NCBI RefSeq assembly: GCF_947487575.1
Contig: NZ_CANKXG010000004.1
Location: 124,001-188,000, forward strand
Reading direction: 5' to 3'
From: an uncultured Algibacter sp.
GTDB taxonomy: Bacteria > Bacteroidota > Bacteroidia > Flavobacteriales > Flavobacteriaceae
DNA: 64,000 bases
In this document: positions 17,071-26,086 of the stretch, piece after piece
Numbering within the stretch: position 1 is the stretch's first letter
Layout: the number at the start of each line of letters is the position of its first letter
Position numbers and translations under genes: made by a program
Notes under the pieces: model-generated
The model's database searches: none
Told to the model about the DNA's origin: nothing
The model's input: only the letters and a program-made list of their open reading frames with translations

Positions 17071-18960
17071 ATGAGACTAATAGAATTACGATTAAAAAAT
17101 TTCAGATGTTATAAAGATGAAGTCAAAATAAAAATTGACGACCTTACCTGTATAATAGGAAAAAATGATATCGGAAAATCAACAATTCTTGAGGCATTAG
17201 ATTGCTTTTTTAATGATAATATTGATAAAGGAGATTTAAGTACCGATTGTGAAAATACCATCATCGAAATAACTTGTTTATTTGACGAAATACCTAAGAT
17301 AATAATTCTAGACTCATCTGTTGAAACAAGTCCAAAAGAAGAAAATATCTTAAACCAACAAGGTCATCTCGAAATTAAAAAAGCTTTCAAAGTCGGGAAA
17401 ACTATTTCAAAAGCAACATATCTAATTGCTGAACATCCTACTCACGAAAAACTAATTAACATTCTTAGTCTTAAAAATACACCTTTAAAAAATCTAGCAG
17501 AAGAAGTTGGAGCAAATTTAGAAGGCATTAAAAAAACTAAAAATCCACCTTTAAGAAAAGCGATTAGAGAAGCTGTTGAAAGTGAAAAACAACTTACCGA
17601 ACTTAAAGTAGATGGTAGCTTAGATTCTGATAATAATCTAAAAACGTTGTGGTCAAAACTCAAAACCTTTTTACCAATCTTTTCTTTATTCAAAGTCGAT
17701 AAAACAATAGATGACAAAGATAAAGATGTACAAGACCCAATGAAACACGCAATAAAAGAATCTCTTGCAGTACCGAGGATTCAACAGTTGCTCTTAGAAA
17801 TTGAGAAAGAAGTTAAAGAAAAATCTACAGAAGTTGCAGAGCAAACTTTAGAAAAATTAAGAGAAATTGATGAAAGTCTAGCTGAAAAAATGAAATCTGA
17901 TTTCAATAAGGTTCCTACTTGGGACAGGATTTTTGACTTGACTTTACTCAATGAAAATGACATTCCTTTAAACAAAAGAGGAAGTGGTGTAAAAAGACTT
18001 GTGTTACTGGCCTTTTTTCAAGCACAAGCAGAGAAAAAGAAACTCGAAAATAATTCACCAGGTATTATTTATGCAATTGAAGAACCTGAAACTTCTCAGC
18101 ACCCAAATCATCAGTTAATTTTAATAAACTCATTAAAAGAACTTAGCGAACAAGATAATATTCAAGTTCTATTTACAACTCATAGTTCTAATTTAGTCAA
18201 AGAAATACCAATTAACTCTTTGACATATATCTACAAGAATGAACACGGAATTAATGTAGATTATGGTAAAAATTCGGAAACAGGAATATTTAACGAAGAG
18301 ACTTTAAATAAAATAATTAAAACTTTAGGTGTCTTACCTAATCCTAAAGATTCTGTTCGTTCTTTACTTTTTGTAGAAGGAAACCACGATATAAATGCTT
18401 TAAAAATATATAGTCGAATATTAAATCAAAATGATGATTCAATAATTAAATTGGAAGACAATTTTGAAATAGGTATTATTATTTCAGGTGGCTCTAGTTT
18501 AAAATTCTACATAGATAACAAATATTTAAATGGACTAGGGAAACCAGAAGTTCATATTTACGACAACGACATTTTGGAATATAGAGCATACGTTACTCGA
18601 ATAAACGATGAAGGAAACCCTTCAAAAAAAGCGTTTAACACAACAAAAACGGAACTTGAAAACTTCTTAACTAAAGAAGCTATAGAAGAAGCCTACGCAC
18701 AAAATGGAACAATAATGACAGTTCCAGAAATAACGGATGAAATGGATGTTCCTAAAACAGTTGCTAAAGCACTATATGAAACGTCAGAAGAAAAAGTCTG
18801 GGATGATTTAGAAGCATCTATGCAAAAAAGAAAAGAATCAAGAGTGAAAAAATTATTAAACACTCAGGCAGTTGAAAAAATGAATATTGATAGAATTAAT
18901 CAAAGAAATGGATTTGAAGAAATTAAACTTTGGTTAGACACATTAAGAGATATTGAATAA
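17071..18960 (+). CDS. OLD-family ATP-dependent nuclease (AAA ATPase + TOPRIM)
   Basis: A 629-residue protein. The N-terminal SMC/RecF-like ATPase has Walker A GKNDIGKST (about 29-37), a coiled coil, a signature-like GSGVKRL and Walker B AIEEPETSQHP near 330. The C-terminal TOPRIM domain (from about 425) has the glutamate in LLFVEGNHD and an acidic HIYDND. This is the OLD overcoming-lysogenization-defect architecture. No helicase partner (as in Gabija) or reverse transcriptase (as in retrons) is adjacent, so it is a lone class-1 type. A phage-defence role is plausible but inferred. It lies in repeat-rich DNA between cassette-like boundaries. Confidence 0.9.
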   Translation: MRLIELRLKNFRCYKDEVKIKIDDLTCIIGKNDIGKSTILEALDCFFNDNIDKGDLSTDCENTIIEITCLFDEIPKIIILDSSVETSPKEENILNQQGHLEIKKAFKVGKTISKATYLIAEHPTHEKLINILSLKNTPLKNLAEEVGANLEGIKKTKNPPLRKAIREAVESEKQLTELKVDGSLDSDNNLKTLWSKLKTFLPIFSLFKVDKTIDDKDKDVQDPMKHAIKESLAVPRIQQLLLEIEKEVKEKSTEVAEQTLEKLREIDESLAEKMKSDFNKVPTWDRIFDLTLLNENDIPLNKRGSGVKRLVLLAFFQAQAEKKKLENNSPGIIYAIEEPETSQHPNHQLILINSLKELSEQDNIQVLFTTHSSNLVKEIPINSLTYIYKNEHGINVDYGKNSETGIFNEETLNKIIKTLGVLPNPKDSVRSLLFVEGNHDINALKIYSRILNQNDDSIIKLEDNFEIGIIISGGSSLKFYIDNKYLNGLGKPEVHIYDNDILEYRAYVTRINDEGNPSKKAFNTTKTELENFLTKEAIEEAYAQNGTIMTVPEITDEMDVPKTVAKALYETSEEKVWDDLEASMQKRKESRVKKLLNTQAVEKMNIDRINQRNGFEEIKLWLDTLRDIE

Positions 18961-18966
18961 AAAACG

Positions 18967-19166
18967 AAATGCCAACAATGTATATAAAAAATAGGGCGAA
19001 AGTGCTTAAACAAAGGCTAGTGTTTTTCTACTAAGTCCGCCATATTTTTAATTTGTATTTTAGATAACGAAAAGATAAAAATAAAATAAAAAATATGGCT
19101 ATGTGCAAAACCGAAAGTAAGTGCTTATCAACCGCCCTACTTTTCATATACTAACCGTTTACATTT
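18967..19166. repeat. Long imperfect palindrome downstream of the OLD gene (attC-like)
   Basis: The outer stem pairs GTATATAAAAAATAGGGCG (18980-18998) with CGCCCTACTTTTCATATAC (19133-19151). The inner stem pairs GCCATATTTTT (19039-19049) with AAAAATATGGC (19089-19099). A direct repeat (GAAAGTGCTTA near 18998 and AAGTGCTTATC near 19119) lies within. The element starts with ATGCCAAC and ends in CATATACTAACCGTTTACAT, a close match to the left boundary at 17036. It abuts the stop codon of the convergent TPR gene. No integrase is present in the window. Confidence 0.7.
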
Positions 19167-21225
19167 ACCTCCTAAACCCAGGAACGCCACTCAAATACCA
19201 CTTAAATCGTACCCCAATTTCATTAAGCGTAAAACCAGCTGCTGTAGCAGAGGCAATATTACTTCGGGTGCCATACAGGTTTAACAACGCACGTTCTGTA
19301 AACTTGTAGCCTAATTTTCCTTGTATGCGGTAGGTGCTTTGGCTGCTATCGTCTTCAATATATTGCAAACCTGTAGCTGCAGTTAACTCGTAAAACCACG
19401 CCTTAGGTTTTGTAATGGCTTCATCTTTTATAATGTTTACAAATACTTCGCCAGCATTAAACTGTTTTGGGCTAAAATAAATGGTTGGTACTTGGTTTTT
19501 AAACGTAATGTATTGGTAGTTTAAACCCGCTTTTAAGGCAGGTTTTGCAAGTATGTTATAGTAAAGCGAGGTAAATAATAAGTTTCTAGCATTATCATCG
19601 TTTTGCCAGGTGTAAAAATACTGTGTAAACCAACCTAAATTAAAATTGGTACTTAGGTTATAATTGGCGTACAAGTTATTCATCACGATTTCTCTGTTTA
19701 ATAATTCGGCATTAAAACTTTGTACGTCGCTTTTATACCCAATATCTAAAACTTGTAATTTAAAGGGTTTGATGTTAAAGGATAAATCGGTTACCAATTG
19801 CGTATAATCGTTCGTATTTGCTTTAGCTGCTGTTACGCCAGCAGTTCCTGTAAAGGTTATGTTTGGTAACAGTTGGTAAGCTAAACCCAATGAAAAATCG
19901 TTTGATGTGGCATCAAAATTAGTAACTTTATTGGTTGTGGTTCTATAACCATAACGCGCCAACCATTTAAATTTTGTTGAGGTTGGAAATTCAATATTAG
20001 TTTGTACTGCAAAGGCTTTGTTATCGCCATTATCAAAAGAGTAGGAGGCTTTAGTTTCCCAAAATGGTGTAAAACTCGTGTTTAAGCTTGTAATAAAATT
20101 GGTGGCATCTTTTTGCTTGTCGTAAAATTTTAAGGTGTTTTCTGCAGATTGGTAGGCGTCATCATATTTCCCTAAAGCTTTTAAGGCATTTGCTTTTCCT
20201 AAATTACCATCAAAAGAGGTGCTATCATTTTCTAAAATACGGTTGTAGTCAGCAACACTCTTTTTAAAATCACTTTTATAAATATTTAAAGTAGCGCGTA
20301 AGGCTAAAATCCAATTTTCGTTGGGTTGCGCTTCATATAATTCATCTATTAAAACTTGAGCCGCTTTATAGTTTTTATTCCAAATAAGCGCTTGTATGTA
20401 ACGTTCTTTGGTGTGTTGTATTAGCGTTGCATCATTTAAGTTTGAAATCGTGTTATACGCGTCCTTACTAATGTTTAAAGCGGCTTTGTCTTTGCTTTTT
20501 AAATGTTTTACTAAGGCTAATCCATTTAATGCTAGTGTTTTGTTTTCTGGAGTGTTGGCTATGGTGTTGTACGTGGTTTCGGCATTATCAAATTTGCCTG
20601 CAATTACATAGAGGTTGGCTAAATTTAAAAGCGTGTCCTTATCATCTTTAAAAAGGGCTAAGTTGTCTTTTAAAAGGCGCTCCGCTTCATCATAATTTTG
20701 AGCTTGTTGATTTTGATACGCATAGCCCAAATAGATATATTTTTTAGAGGTTAAAGCATTTTGATTTCCTGGAGAAACCTCTAACGCTTTATTCACATAA
20801 ACCAAAGCATCAGGATATAATTTTAAGTTAGATAGGGTATTGGCATAACCTAAAAGCGCAGGGAAACTTTTATCATCTTCTTTAATTAAGTTTTCGTAAA
20901 ACGATTTTGCATCTATGTAGTTTTTATTCCAAAGTAAAGATTCTGCATAGTTTAATTTAATTTCAAAATCGTTTGGATAGGTGTTTAATAAGTTAGTAAA
21001 GATACCCACGGCTTTTTCAGAATTACCTAATAAACCAACAGCTCTTCCATAACACAACTTAGCGGTTTTATTTTTTGGATACTCCTTTAATACGGTTTCA
21101 AAAAACGATTCGGCTTCTGCATATTTTCCAGTTTCTAAATAGGTAAATCCTTCTTGCATGTTTTGTGTATATGCTAAAGTAGTAATGAAAAAGGCGATTA
21201 TTGCGCTATAAAATTTAGTACTCAT
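19165..21225 (-). CDS. TPR plus outer-membrane beta-barrel protein (YaiO/PgaA/BcsC-like exporter)
   Basis: A periplasmic TPR superhelix leads into a C-terminal outer-membrane barrel. The start is taken at 21225 (MSTKFYSAIIAFFITTLAYTQ, a signal peptide), not at the upstream ATG at 21276, whose extra 17 residues are polar. About ten TPR motifs fill residues 20-390. The rest alternates short beta strands and ends in an aromatic (FKWYLSGVPGF), like the YaiO barrel. The architecture matches polysaccharide export proteins (PelB, PgaA, BcsC). It lies beside glycosyltransferases and a flippase, so secretion of the polymer is its probable job. Confidence 0.85.
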   Translation of the reverse strand: MSTKFYSAIIAFFITTLAYTQNMQEGFTYLETGKYAEAESFFETVLKEYPKNKTAKLCYGRAVGLLGNSEKAVGIFTNLLNTYPNDFEIKLNYAESLLWNKNYIDAKSFYENLIKEDDKSFPALLGYANTLSNLKLYPDALVYVNKALEVSPGNQNALTSKKYIYLGYAYQNQQAQNYDEAERLLKDNLALFKDDKDTLLNLANLYVIAGKFDNAETTYNTIANTPENKTLALNGLALVKHLKSKDKAALNISKDAYNTISNLNDATLIQHTKERYIQALIWNKNYKAAQVLIDELYEAQPNENWILALRATLNIYKSDFKKSVADYNRILENDSTSFDGNLGKANALKALGKYDDAYQSAENTLKFYDKQKDATNFITSLNTSFTPFWETKASYSFDNGDNKAFAVQTNIEFPTSTKFKWLARYGYRTTTNKVTNFDATSNDFSLGLAYQLLPNITFTGTAGVTAAKANTNDYTQLVTDLSFNIKPFKLQVLDIGYKSDVQSFNAELLNREIVMNNLYANYNLSTNFNLGWFTQYFYTWQNDDNARNLLFTSLYYNILAKPALKAGLNYQYITFKNQVPTIYFSPKQFNAGEVFVNIIKDEAITKPKAWFYELTAATGLQYIEDDSSQSTYRIQGKLGYKFTERALLNLYGTRSNIASATAAGFTLNEIGVRFKWYLSGVPGFRR

Positions 21226-21268
21226 TATGTTGTTTTTGTGATACTGCAAGTTAAAACCAAAACCTGTT

Positions 21269-21298
21269 TCATTCATCTACAGTAATTTGCCACTTACC
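21269..21298 (+). promoter_or_regulatory. LytTR-type direct repeat in the 21226-21420 gap
   Basis: TCATTCATC (21269-21277), the conserved spacer start TACAGTAA, and CCACTTACC (21290-21298) lie 21 bp apart. The orientation is rightward, away from the TPR gene that starts at 21225. No good TAnnTTTG is found 62 bp downstream (AAATGTTA at 21331), so the target transcript is unclear. Confidence 0.5.
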
Positions 21299-21420
21299 GA
21301 TATGTAATTGCTATTCATTGTATATAAGTAAAATGTTAGGTTAATCACCGCATGTGCTAACCCAAAAAATGTTTAGCCAATTTTAAATGGAGTTACTTAA
21401 AAAGGCAAAGTTTATACTTT

Positions 21421-22560
21421 TTATTTATAGTGTAATGCAATTTGCCCAAGCTGCCCTACAATTTTAATAGAATCTTTCATAGACAGTTTAGAACCATCTG
21501 CATGTATCCATCGTTTTAAAGGTTGTTCACAGATGTATGAAATGGCTTTTTTCTTTCCGTAATGCTTTCGCATGCGTATAAAAATCTCAACATCAAAAAT
21601 CCAAGCACTTATAAACTTATCATTAAACATGTGTTTTACAATATCCTTATCCATAATTTTTGCACCACATTGGGTATCGTTAAACGGCATCCCTAATATC
21701 GTTCTTATAATAAGGTTTATGGTTTTACTAATAATTTTTCTGGCAGATTCTTTGGTAATATCTGCACCCATCCGGCTCATTCTAGAACCACTTACAATTT
21801 TAAAATCTGAAGTTTCAATAGTTTTAACCAAATCATCAAAATCTCTAAAATCGGTGGATAAATCGGCATCTAAATAGCCTATATAATCCAATTGCGGATC
21901 TTTGGCTAAATGTAAAACACCTTGCCTCACAGCCTCAGCTTTTCCGCCGTTTTTTTCGCAGTTGTATACACTAATATTAGTTTCTCTATCTTTTTTTAGG
22001 TTATTTAAAACTTCTAGTGTTTTGTCGGTACTACCATCATTTACAAAACACAAATGGTAGCCCAAGTTACTGTCTACAAAATCAATAAACTCTTTACTTA
22101 ATAAACGCTCTTCTTCATTATAACAAGGTATTACTACACCAACACAGCGTTTTTGAAGCATTTGGTCTTTGGTGTCTTTGTTTTGAAGTTTATCTATTTT
22201 AATACCAAATATTCTAGAAATTCTTACGGTAACTTCGTTTAATGATACGGGTTTTTTCATATAATCATCAATACCTAAATCAAAACCATCAATAATAGTA
22301 TCTTCACTGGTATTTCCTGAAAGCACTAATATTTTTACTTGAGATTTTTTTTCGATTCTTATATGTTTAACAACATCTAAACCAGACATGCCATCCATAT
22401 TTATGTCTACAATTACAATGTCGGGTTTATAGGAATCAAATAGTGCTAAGCCTTCTTCTCCTGTACTAGCACATTTGATGCTAAAACCTAAATCGGTTAA
22501 ATGTTTTTCTAATGATAACAGAATTAATTGCTGATCATCAATGGCTAAAATTTTTATCAT
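21421..22560 (-). CDS. Receiver-glycosyltransferase fusion (REC-GT2), copy 1
   Basis: Residues 1-120 form a receiver domain: D8-D9, phospho-Asp D52 in VIVDINMDG, Thr/Ser in LVLSGN, Lys in YMKKPVS. Residues 135-379 are a family-2 glycosyltransferase of the dolichyl-phosphate mannose synthase type: VVIPCYNEEERL, VNDGSTDKT, the DxD motif in YLDADLS, and the GSRM / DTQCGAK / RWIHADGS motifs. Cytosolic, with no membrane helix. Direct fusion of a phosphorylation switch to a sugar transferase implies post-translational control of sugar transfer to a lipid carrier. A close paralogue is at 33383-34576. Confidence 0.92.
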   Translation of the reverse strand: MIKILAIDDQQLILLSLEKHLTDLGFSIKCASTGEEGLALFDSYKPDIVIVDINMDGMSGLDVVKHIRIEKKSQVKILVLSGNTSEDTIIDGFDLGIDDYMKKPVSLNEVTVRISRIFGIKIDKLQNKDTKDQMLQKRCVGVVIPCYNEEERLLSKEFIDFVDSNLGYHLCFVNDGSTDKTLEVLNNLKKDRETNISVYNCEKNGGKAEAVRQGVLHLAKDPQLDYIGYLDADLSTDFRDFDDLVKTIETSDFKIVSGSRMSRMGADITKESARKIISKTINLIIRTILGMPFNDTQCGAKIMDKDIVKHMFNDKFISAWIFDVEIFIRMRKHYGKKKAISYICEQPLKRWIHADGSKLSMKDSIKIVGQLGQIALHYK

Positions 22561-22660
22561 GTTGGTAGGTTTTTGGGGTTGCTATATCAATTTTAAGTTC
22601 AATTTTTTGACCTTAGATGTTGTAAATATAACTTTTTTTTGAAAGAAATGTATTATTTTT

Positions 22661-22691
22661 TTGTATTTTTTATCGACAAATGGTATATTTG
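22661..22691 (+). promoter_or_regulatory. Consensus promoter of the first GT4 gene
   Basis: A TTG at 22661-22663 and TATATTTG at 22684-22691 are separated by 20 bp, close to the Bacteroidetes TTG-N19-TAnnTTTG consensus. Unlike the LytTR-type promoters it has a -33 element and no CCATTCGTC repeat. Confidence 0.7.
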
Positions 22692-22756
22692 TTCGTTTTC
22701 GTGTCAGTTTTTAGCAATTAGAACGAAGATTATTTTAACCCCAAACCAACCATATT

Positions 22757-23929
22757 ATGAAGTTAGCCATTGTAACAGCCTACCCACCAAGTAAAGTAAC
22801 TCTTAACGAATATGCTTACCATTTAGTAAAGCATTTTAGGCAAAAACAAGAAGTTTCAGAATTAATTTTATTGTGCGATTATACCAAAGCCGAAAAAGAT
22901 ATCAACTTTACTGAAGCTGGTTGTAAAATTACCATAAAAGAATGTTGGTCTTTTAATAGTTACAAAAATATAGTGAGCGTTACAAAAGCTATAAATGTAA
23001 CAAAACCCGATGCCGTATTGTTTAATTTACAGTTTATGAAATTTGGTGATAAAAAAGTTGCTGCGGCTTTAGGGCTAATGCTACCTTATGTATGTAAGCT
23101 GAAAAAGATACCAAATATCGTGCTGTTGCATAATATTTTAGAGGAAGTAGATTTAGGAAGCGCTGGTTTTACAACAAATAAAGTTTTAACAAAGTTATAC
23201 AGTTTTATTGGTACCACGCTAACCAAGTTAATTCTTAAAGCAGATGTTGTGGCTGTGACCATGCAAAAGTATGTTACTATATTAGAGAATAAATACAACG
23301 TAAAGAATGTGAAGCTGATACCACACGGCACATTTGAAATTCCTAAAGAGCCTAATTACATAACACCATCAGACCCCATGCAAATAATGGCTTTTGGGAA
23401 GTTTGGTACTTATAAAAAGGTGGAAGCGATGATTGAAGCTGTGGAAAAAGTAAGAAAATCGACTGATTTAAACTTAGAGGTTGTTATTGCCGGCACAGAT
23501 AATCCTAATGTTCCTGGGTATCTAGCTAAGGTAAAAGAAACCTATAAAGATGTACCGCAAATTCGCTTTACGGGTTATGTTGAAGAAAACGAAGTTCCTG
23601 TATTGTTTAATGAAAGTACAGTTGTTGTTTTTCCGTATACGTCTACTACAGGAAGTTCTGGTGTTTTACATCAAGCAGGAAGTTATGGTAAGGCAGTGAT
23701 TATGCCAGATTTGGGAGATTTAGCTCTTTTAGTTAAAGACGAAGGCTATCAAGGTGAGTTTTTTGATCCTAAATCTGTGGATAGTTTAGCCAAAGCTATT
23801 GAGAGTATTGTAACTAATAATGATTATAAAGTTAAGTTAGGACAAATCAATTATAAAGCTGCAACGGCACACCCTATGTCGGATATAGCAGATATGTACC
23901 TTAACACTTTTAAAGCTGTAGGAGCTTAG
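22757..23929 (+). CDS. GT4-family glycosyltransferase, copy 1
   Basis: A 390-residue GT-B fold enzyme. The N-terminal domain begins MKLAIVTAYPPSKVTLNEYA. The C-terminal nucleotide-sugar domain holds VIAGTDNPN, RFTGYVEE and a Gly-rich donor loop (YTSTTGSSGVLHQAGSYGKAV). Cytoplasmic; it transfers a sugar from a nucleotide donor during polysaccharide assembly. Donor and acceptor are unknown. Most residues are identical to the protein at 26194-27411, so the two arose by duplication within this locus and have different promoters. Confidence 0.9.
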   Translation: MKLAIVTAYPPSKVTLNEYAYHLVKHFRQKQEVSELILLCDYTKAEKDINFTEAGCKITIKECWSFNSYKNIVSVTKAINVTKPDAVLFNLQFMKFGDKKVAAALGLMLPYVCKLKKIPNIVLLHNILEEVDLGSAGFTTNKVLTKLYSFIGTTLTKLILKADVVAVTMQKYVTILENKYNVKNVKLIPHGTFEIPKEPNYITPSDPMQIMAFGKFGTYKKVEAMIEAVEKVRKSTDLNLEVVIAGTDNPNVPGYLAKVKETYKDVPQIRFTGYVEENEVPVLFNESTVVVFPYTSTTGSSGVLHQAGSYGKAVIMPDLGDLALLVKDEGYQGEFFDPKSVDSLAKAIESIVTNNDYKVKLGQINYKAATAHPMSDIADMYLNTFKAVGA

Positions 23930-23943
23930 TCTCTATGTTTTAA

Positions 23944-24013
23944 CCATTCATCTACAGCTATGTACAACTGGACGAAATAGGAGAAACGCTTAATGCTTTT
24001 TCCTAGATATTTG
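23944..24013 (+). promoter_or_regulatory. LytTR-type direct repeat and promoter of the STAS-STAS-flippase unit
   Basis: CCATTCATC (23944-23952) is followed by TACAG and a degenerate second half-site (ACAACTGGA, 23964-23972, at 20 bp). GATATTTG at 24006-24013 is again exactly 62 bp after the first half-site, with no -33 TTG. The -7 element lies within what would be coding sequence if the upstream ATG at 23993 were used, so it decides in favour of the start at 24068. Confidence 0.75.
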
Positions 24014-24067
24014 ACCCAGATTAACTTATTACCCCAAACTTATATTAACAAATTAAACTTTAAACTT

Positions 24068-24346
24068 ATGGCACTCAAAATCACACAAAACAAAGAAATT
24101 TTTTCAGTATCAGGAATCATTAATGCTATTACAGCTGCAAACTTCAAAAAGCATATCAGCTTAGGTATGAAAGATGTTGAAGAGTTGGTTATTGATATAG
24201 AGCATGTAACAGAAATTGATTCTAGTGGAATGAAGGCAATGCGATCTTTATATGCAGATTGTATGGCAATAAATAAAAGAGTTTATATTGTTGGAACAGG
24301 GTGCAAAGAAGTGTATGACGATTTGTATGTAAGTAATGTAGCCTAA
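24068..24346 (+). CDS. STAS-domain protein 1 (anti-sigma-antagonist type)
   Basis: A single STAS domain of 92 aa. The phosphorylatable motif is EIDSSGMKAM, with S52 in the position phosphorylated in SpoIIAA-like proteins. The start is placed at 24068 (MALKITQNK) because the promoter's -7 element lies upstream at 24006. It is followed 23 bp later by a second STAS gene and then the flippase. In some polysaccharide loci (Vibrio syp) a STAS protein controls biofilm output through its phosphorylation state; a similar switch is a reasonable guess here. Confidence 0.87.
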   Translation: MALKITQNKEIFSVSGIINAITAANFKKHISLGMKDVEELVIDIEHVTEIDSSGMKAMRSLYADCMAINKRVYIVGTGCKEVYDDLYVSNVA

Positions 24347-24369
24347 TTGTATCACCCTAAATTTATGTT

Positions 24370-24678
24370 ATGATGGATTTCCAGATAGTAAATAATAAAG
24401 GTGTTTATGAAATACATGGTGATTTTACAACTACCAACACAAATGAAGCAGCTCTATATTTCAGTAACTTATTGGATAAGTATTATGAAATAGTGATATG
24501 CTTAAAAAAAGTGAGAAAATTTGATGACAGTGCTTTGAAAGTTATGCAGTTTTTAACTAATAAAGCCACAAGACGAAGTAAGACGCTCTTTGTTCTAGGA
24601 AAAAACAATAAGCGTATTACAAGTTTATTTAACAAAACTAGTTTAAAAGGTATTTTTAGAAATGATTATGACTGCTAA
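24370..24678 (+). CDS. STAS-like protein 2 (degenerate)
   Basis: A 102-residue STAS fold with the site motif changed to FDDSALKVM, where the usual Gly after Ser is Ala. Phosphorylation on that Ser remains possible. The start may be either of two adjacent ATGs (24370 or 24373). It overlaps the flippase start by 17 bp, so the two are probably translationally coupled. It could form a heterodimer with STAS protein 1 or act on the flippase; neither is shown by sequence. Confidence 0.8.
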   Translation: MMDFQIVNNKGVYEIHGDFTTTNTNEAALYFSNLLDKYYEIVICLKKVRKFDDSALKVMQFLTNKATRRSKTLFVLGKNNKRITSLFNKTSLKGIFRNDYDC

Positions 24679-25912
24679 AACCTTACTAAAAAAAATTACG
24701 CCAGAACAGCTATTCATGTTAAGTGTTTTAGCTGTTAATGGCGGTAATTATTTATATAATCTTATTCTTGGCAGGCTACTTGGTCCAGCTGAATTTGCAG
24801 ATGCTGCTGTACTCATTACATTTTTATTAGTATTATCGTTTGCAGCTATGACGTTTCAATTAGTAACTGCAAAATTCTCGGTACTTTTTGAGCATCAAAT
24901 TTTTAAAAGCTTTATAGCAAAAGTTTATAAAAATGCACTTTTAGTTGGGATTTTAATGGGATTACTCATTGTTGTTTTTGCTTCAGAATTACAATCGGTG
25001 TTTAACACCTCGTCATCAAATATGTTTGTTGTGTTTGGTTTTGGTGTGCCTTTGTATTTTTTAATGAGTGTGAATAGGGGCGTATTTCAAGGCAAAAAAG
25101 CATTTAAGCATTTATCGATTACGTATCAATCTGAAATGTTAAGCCGATTAATTATCACTTTAGGATTAATCTTGATTTTTAATATCCAATCTTCAGTAGT
25201 TATTGCCATTGGTATTTTGGCATCTTTTGTATTTGGACTTTTTCCTTTTAAGTCTGAACATGTGTCGTTTAAAAAAATAGTAGCACTTCCAGAAGAACAT
25301 TCAAAACCCATTAAACATTTTTTCATCATAACTGCATTTTATGAATTAACGCAAATCATTATTAATAATAGTGATATTCTATTAGTGAAGCATTATTTTG
25401 AATCTTACGAAGCTGGATTATACGCGTCTTTAGCTTTAATAGGTCGTATTGTTTATTTTATCGCATGGATGTTTGTAATGTTACTACTACCAACTGTTGT
25501 ACAACTCAAAAAAGATGGTAAAGAAACCGCATCAATACTATTTAAATACATCGGTTACATTGCAGCAATATCTATCACAATTATTTTGGTTTGTTTGAGT
25601 TTTCCAGAGCTTATTATTAATATTTTGTTTGGAGAAAGTTATATCGCTATGGCGCCTTTGTTATGGCAGTATGCTATCGCTACTTCTATGTTCGCGATAT
25701 CTAATATTTTCGCGTATTACTATCTGTCTTTGGATAAATATGTGCCAGTCATTATTTCGGGTGTATTTGGGATGCTTCAAATGGTATTGGTGGTCTTTTT
25801 TCATGACAGTTTAGAGCAAGTAGTCCATATGCAAATTATTGCTATGGTGTTGCTTTTAGTCATTCAGATTGTGTTTTTTAAGCTGGATTCTAAGTCTTCA
25901 AAAAAGGTATAA
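24662..25912 (+). CDS. Polysaccharide flippase (Wzx/PelG-like, MOP superfamily)
   Basis: A 416-residue integral membrane protein with about 12 hydrophobic helices and short loops. It starts with a Gly/Asn-containing first helix (LAVNGGNYLYNLILGRLLGPAEF) typical of Wzx-type exporters and PelG. It moves lipid-linked sugar units or the polymer across the inner membrane. The start at 24662 overlaps the preceding STAS gene; an alternative ATG at 24668 is possible. With the TPR-barrel protein it would form the export path. Substrate unknown. Confidence 0.87.
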   Translation: MIMTAKTLLKKITPEQLFMLSVLAVNGGNYLYNLILGRLLGPAEFADAAVLITFLLVLSFAAMTFQLVTAKFSVLFEHQIFKSFIAKVYKNALLVGILMGLLIVVFASELQSVFNTSSSNMFVVFGFGVPLYFLMSVNRGVFQGKKAFKHLSITYQSEMLSRLIITLGLILIFNIQSSVVIAIGILASFVFGLFPFKSEHVSFKKIVALPEEHSKPIKHFFIITAFYELTQIIINNSDILLVKHYFESYEAGLYASLALIGRIVYFIAWMFVMLLLPTVVQLKKDGKETASILFKYIGYIAAISITIILVCLSFPELIINILFGESYIAMAPLLWQYAIATSMFAISNIFAYYYLSLDKYVPVIISGVFGMLQMVLVVFFHDSLEQVVHMQIIAMVLLLVIQIVFFKLDSKSSKKV

Positions 25913-26086
25913 TAAAACCTTTTCTTCAAAATTGATGCGATTTATTGTTGCATATGCTTTGCGTTTTCGAAATGGCTAAGCCATATAAATAAAAGAACAA
26001 TAGTTTTCTAGAAAATGAATACTATTGAAATATTTCATATAAGACAACAATGCTCCACTAAAATTAGCTTAATCTAAGGTAATTTG

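Noticed and set aside
17071-18960. Gabija or retron defence system
   Set aside because: Only the OLD-type nuclease is present; no UvrD-like helicase or reverse transcriptase gene adjoins it.
18967-19166. True integron attC site
   Set aside because: The terminal core bases do not fit the RYYYAAC/GTTRRRY rule well and no integrase is present, so it is kept only as a cassette-like hypothesis.
21226-21276. Longer start of the TPR-barrel protein at 21276
   Set aside because: The 17 extra residues are polar and precede a clear signal peptide starting at 21225.
23993-24067. Longer start for STAS protein 1
   Set aside because: The promoter's -7 element at 24006-24013 lies inside that extension; the start at 24068 also matches the STAS fold start.
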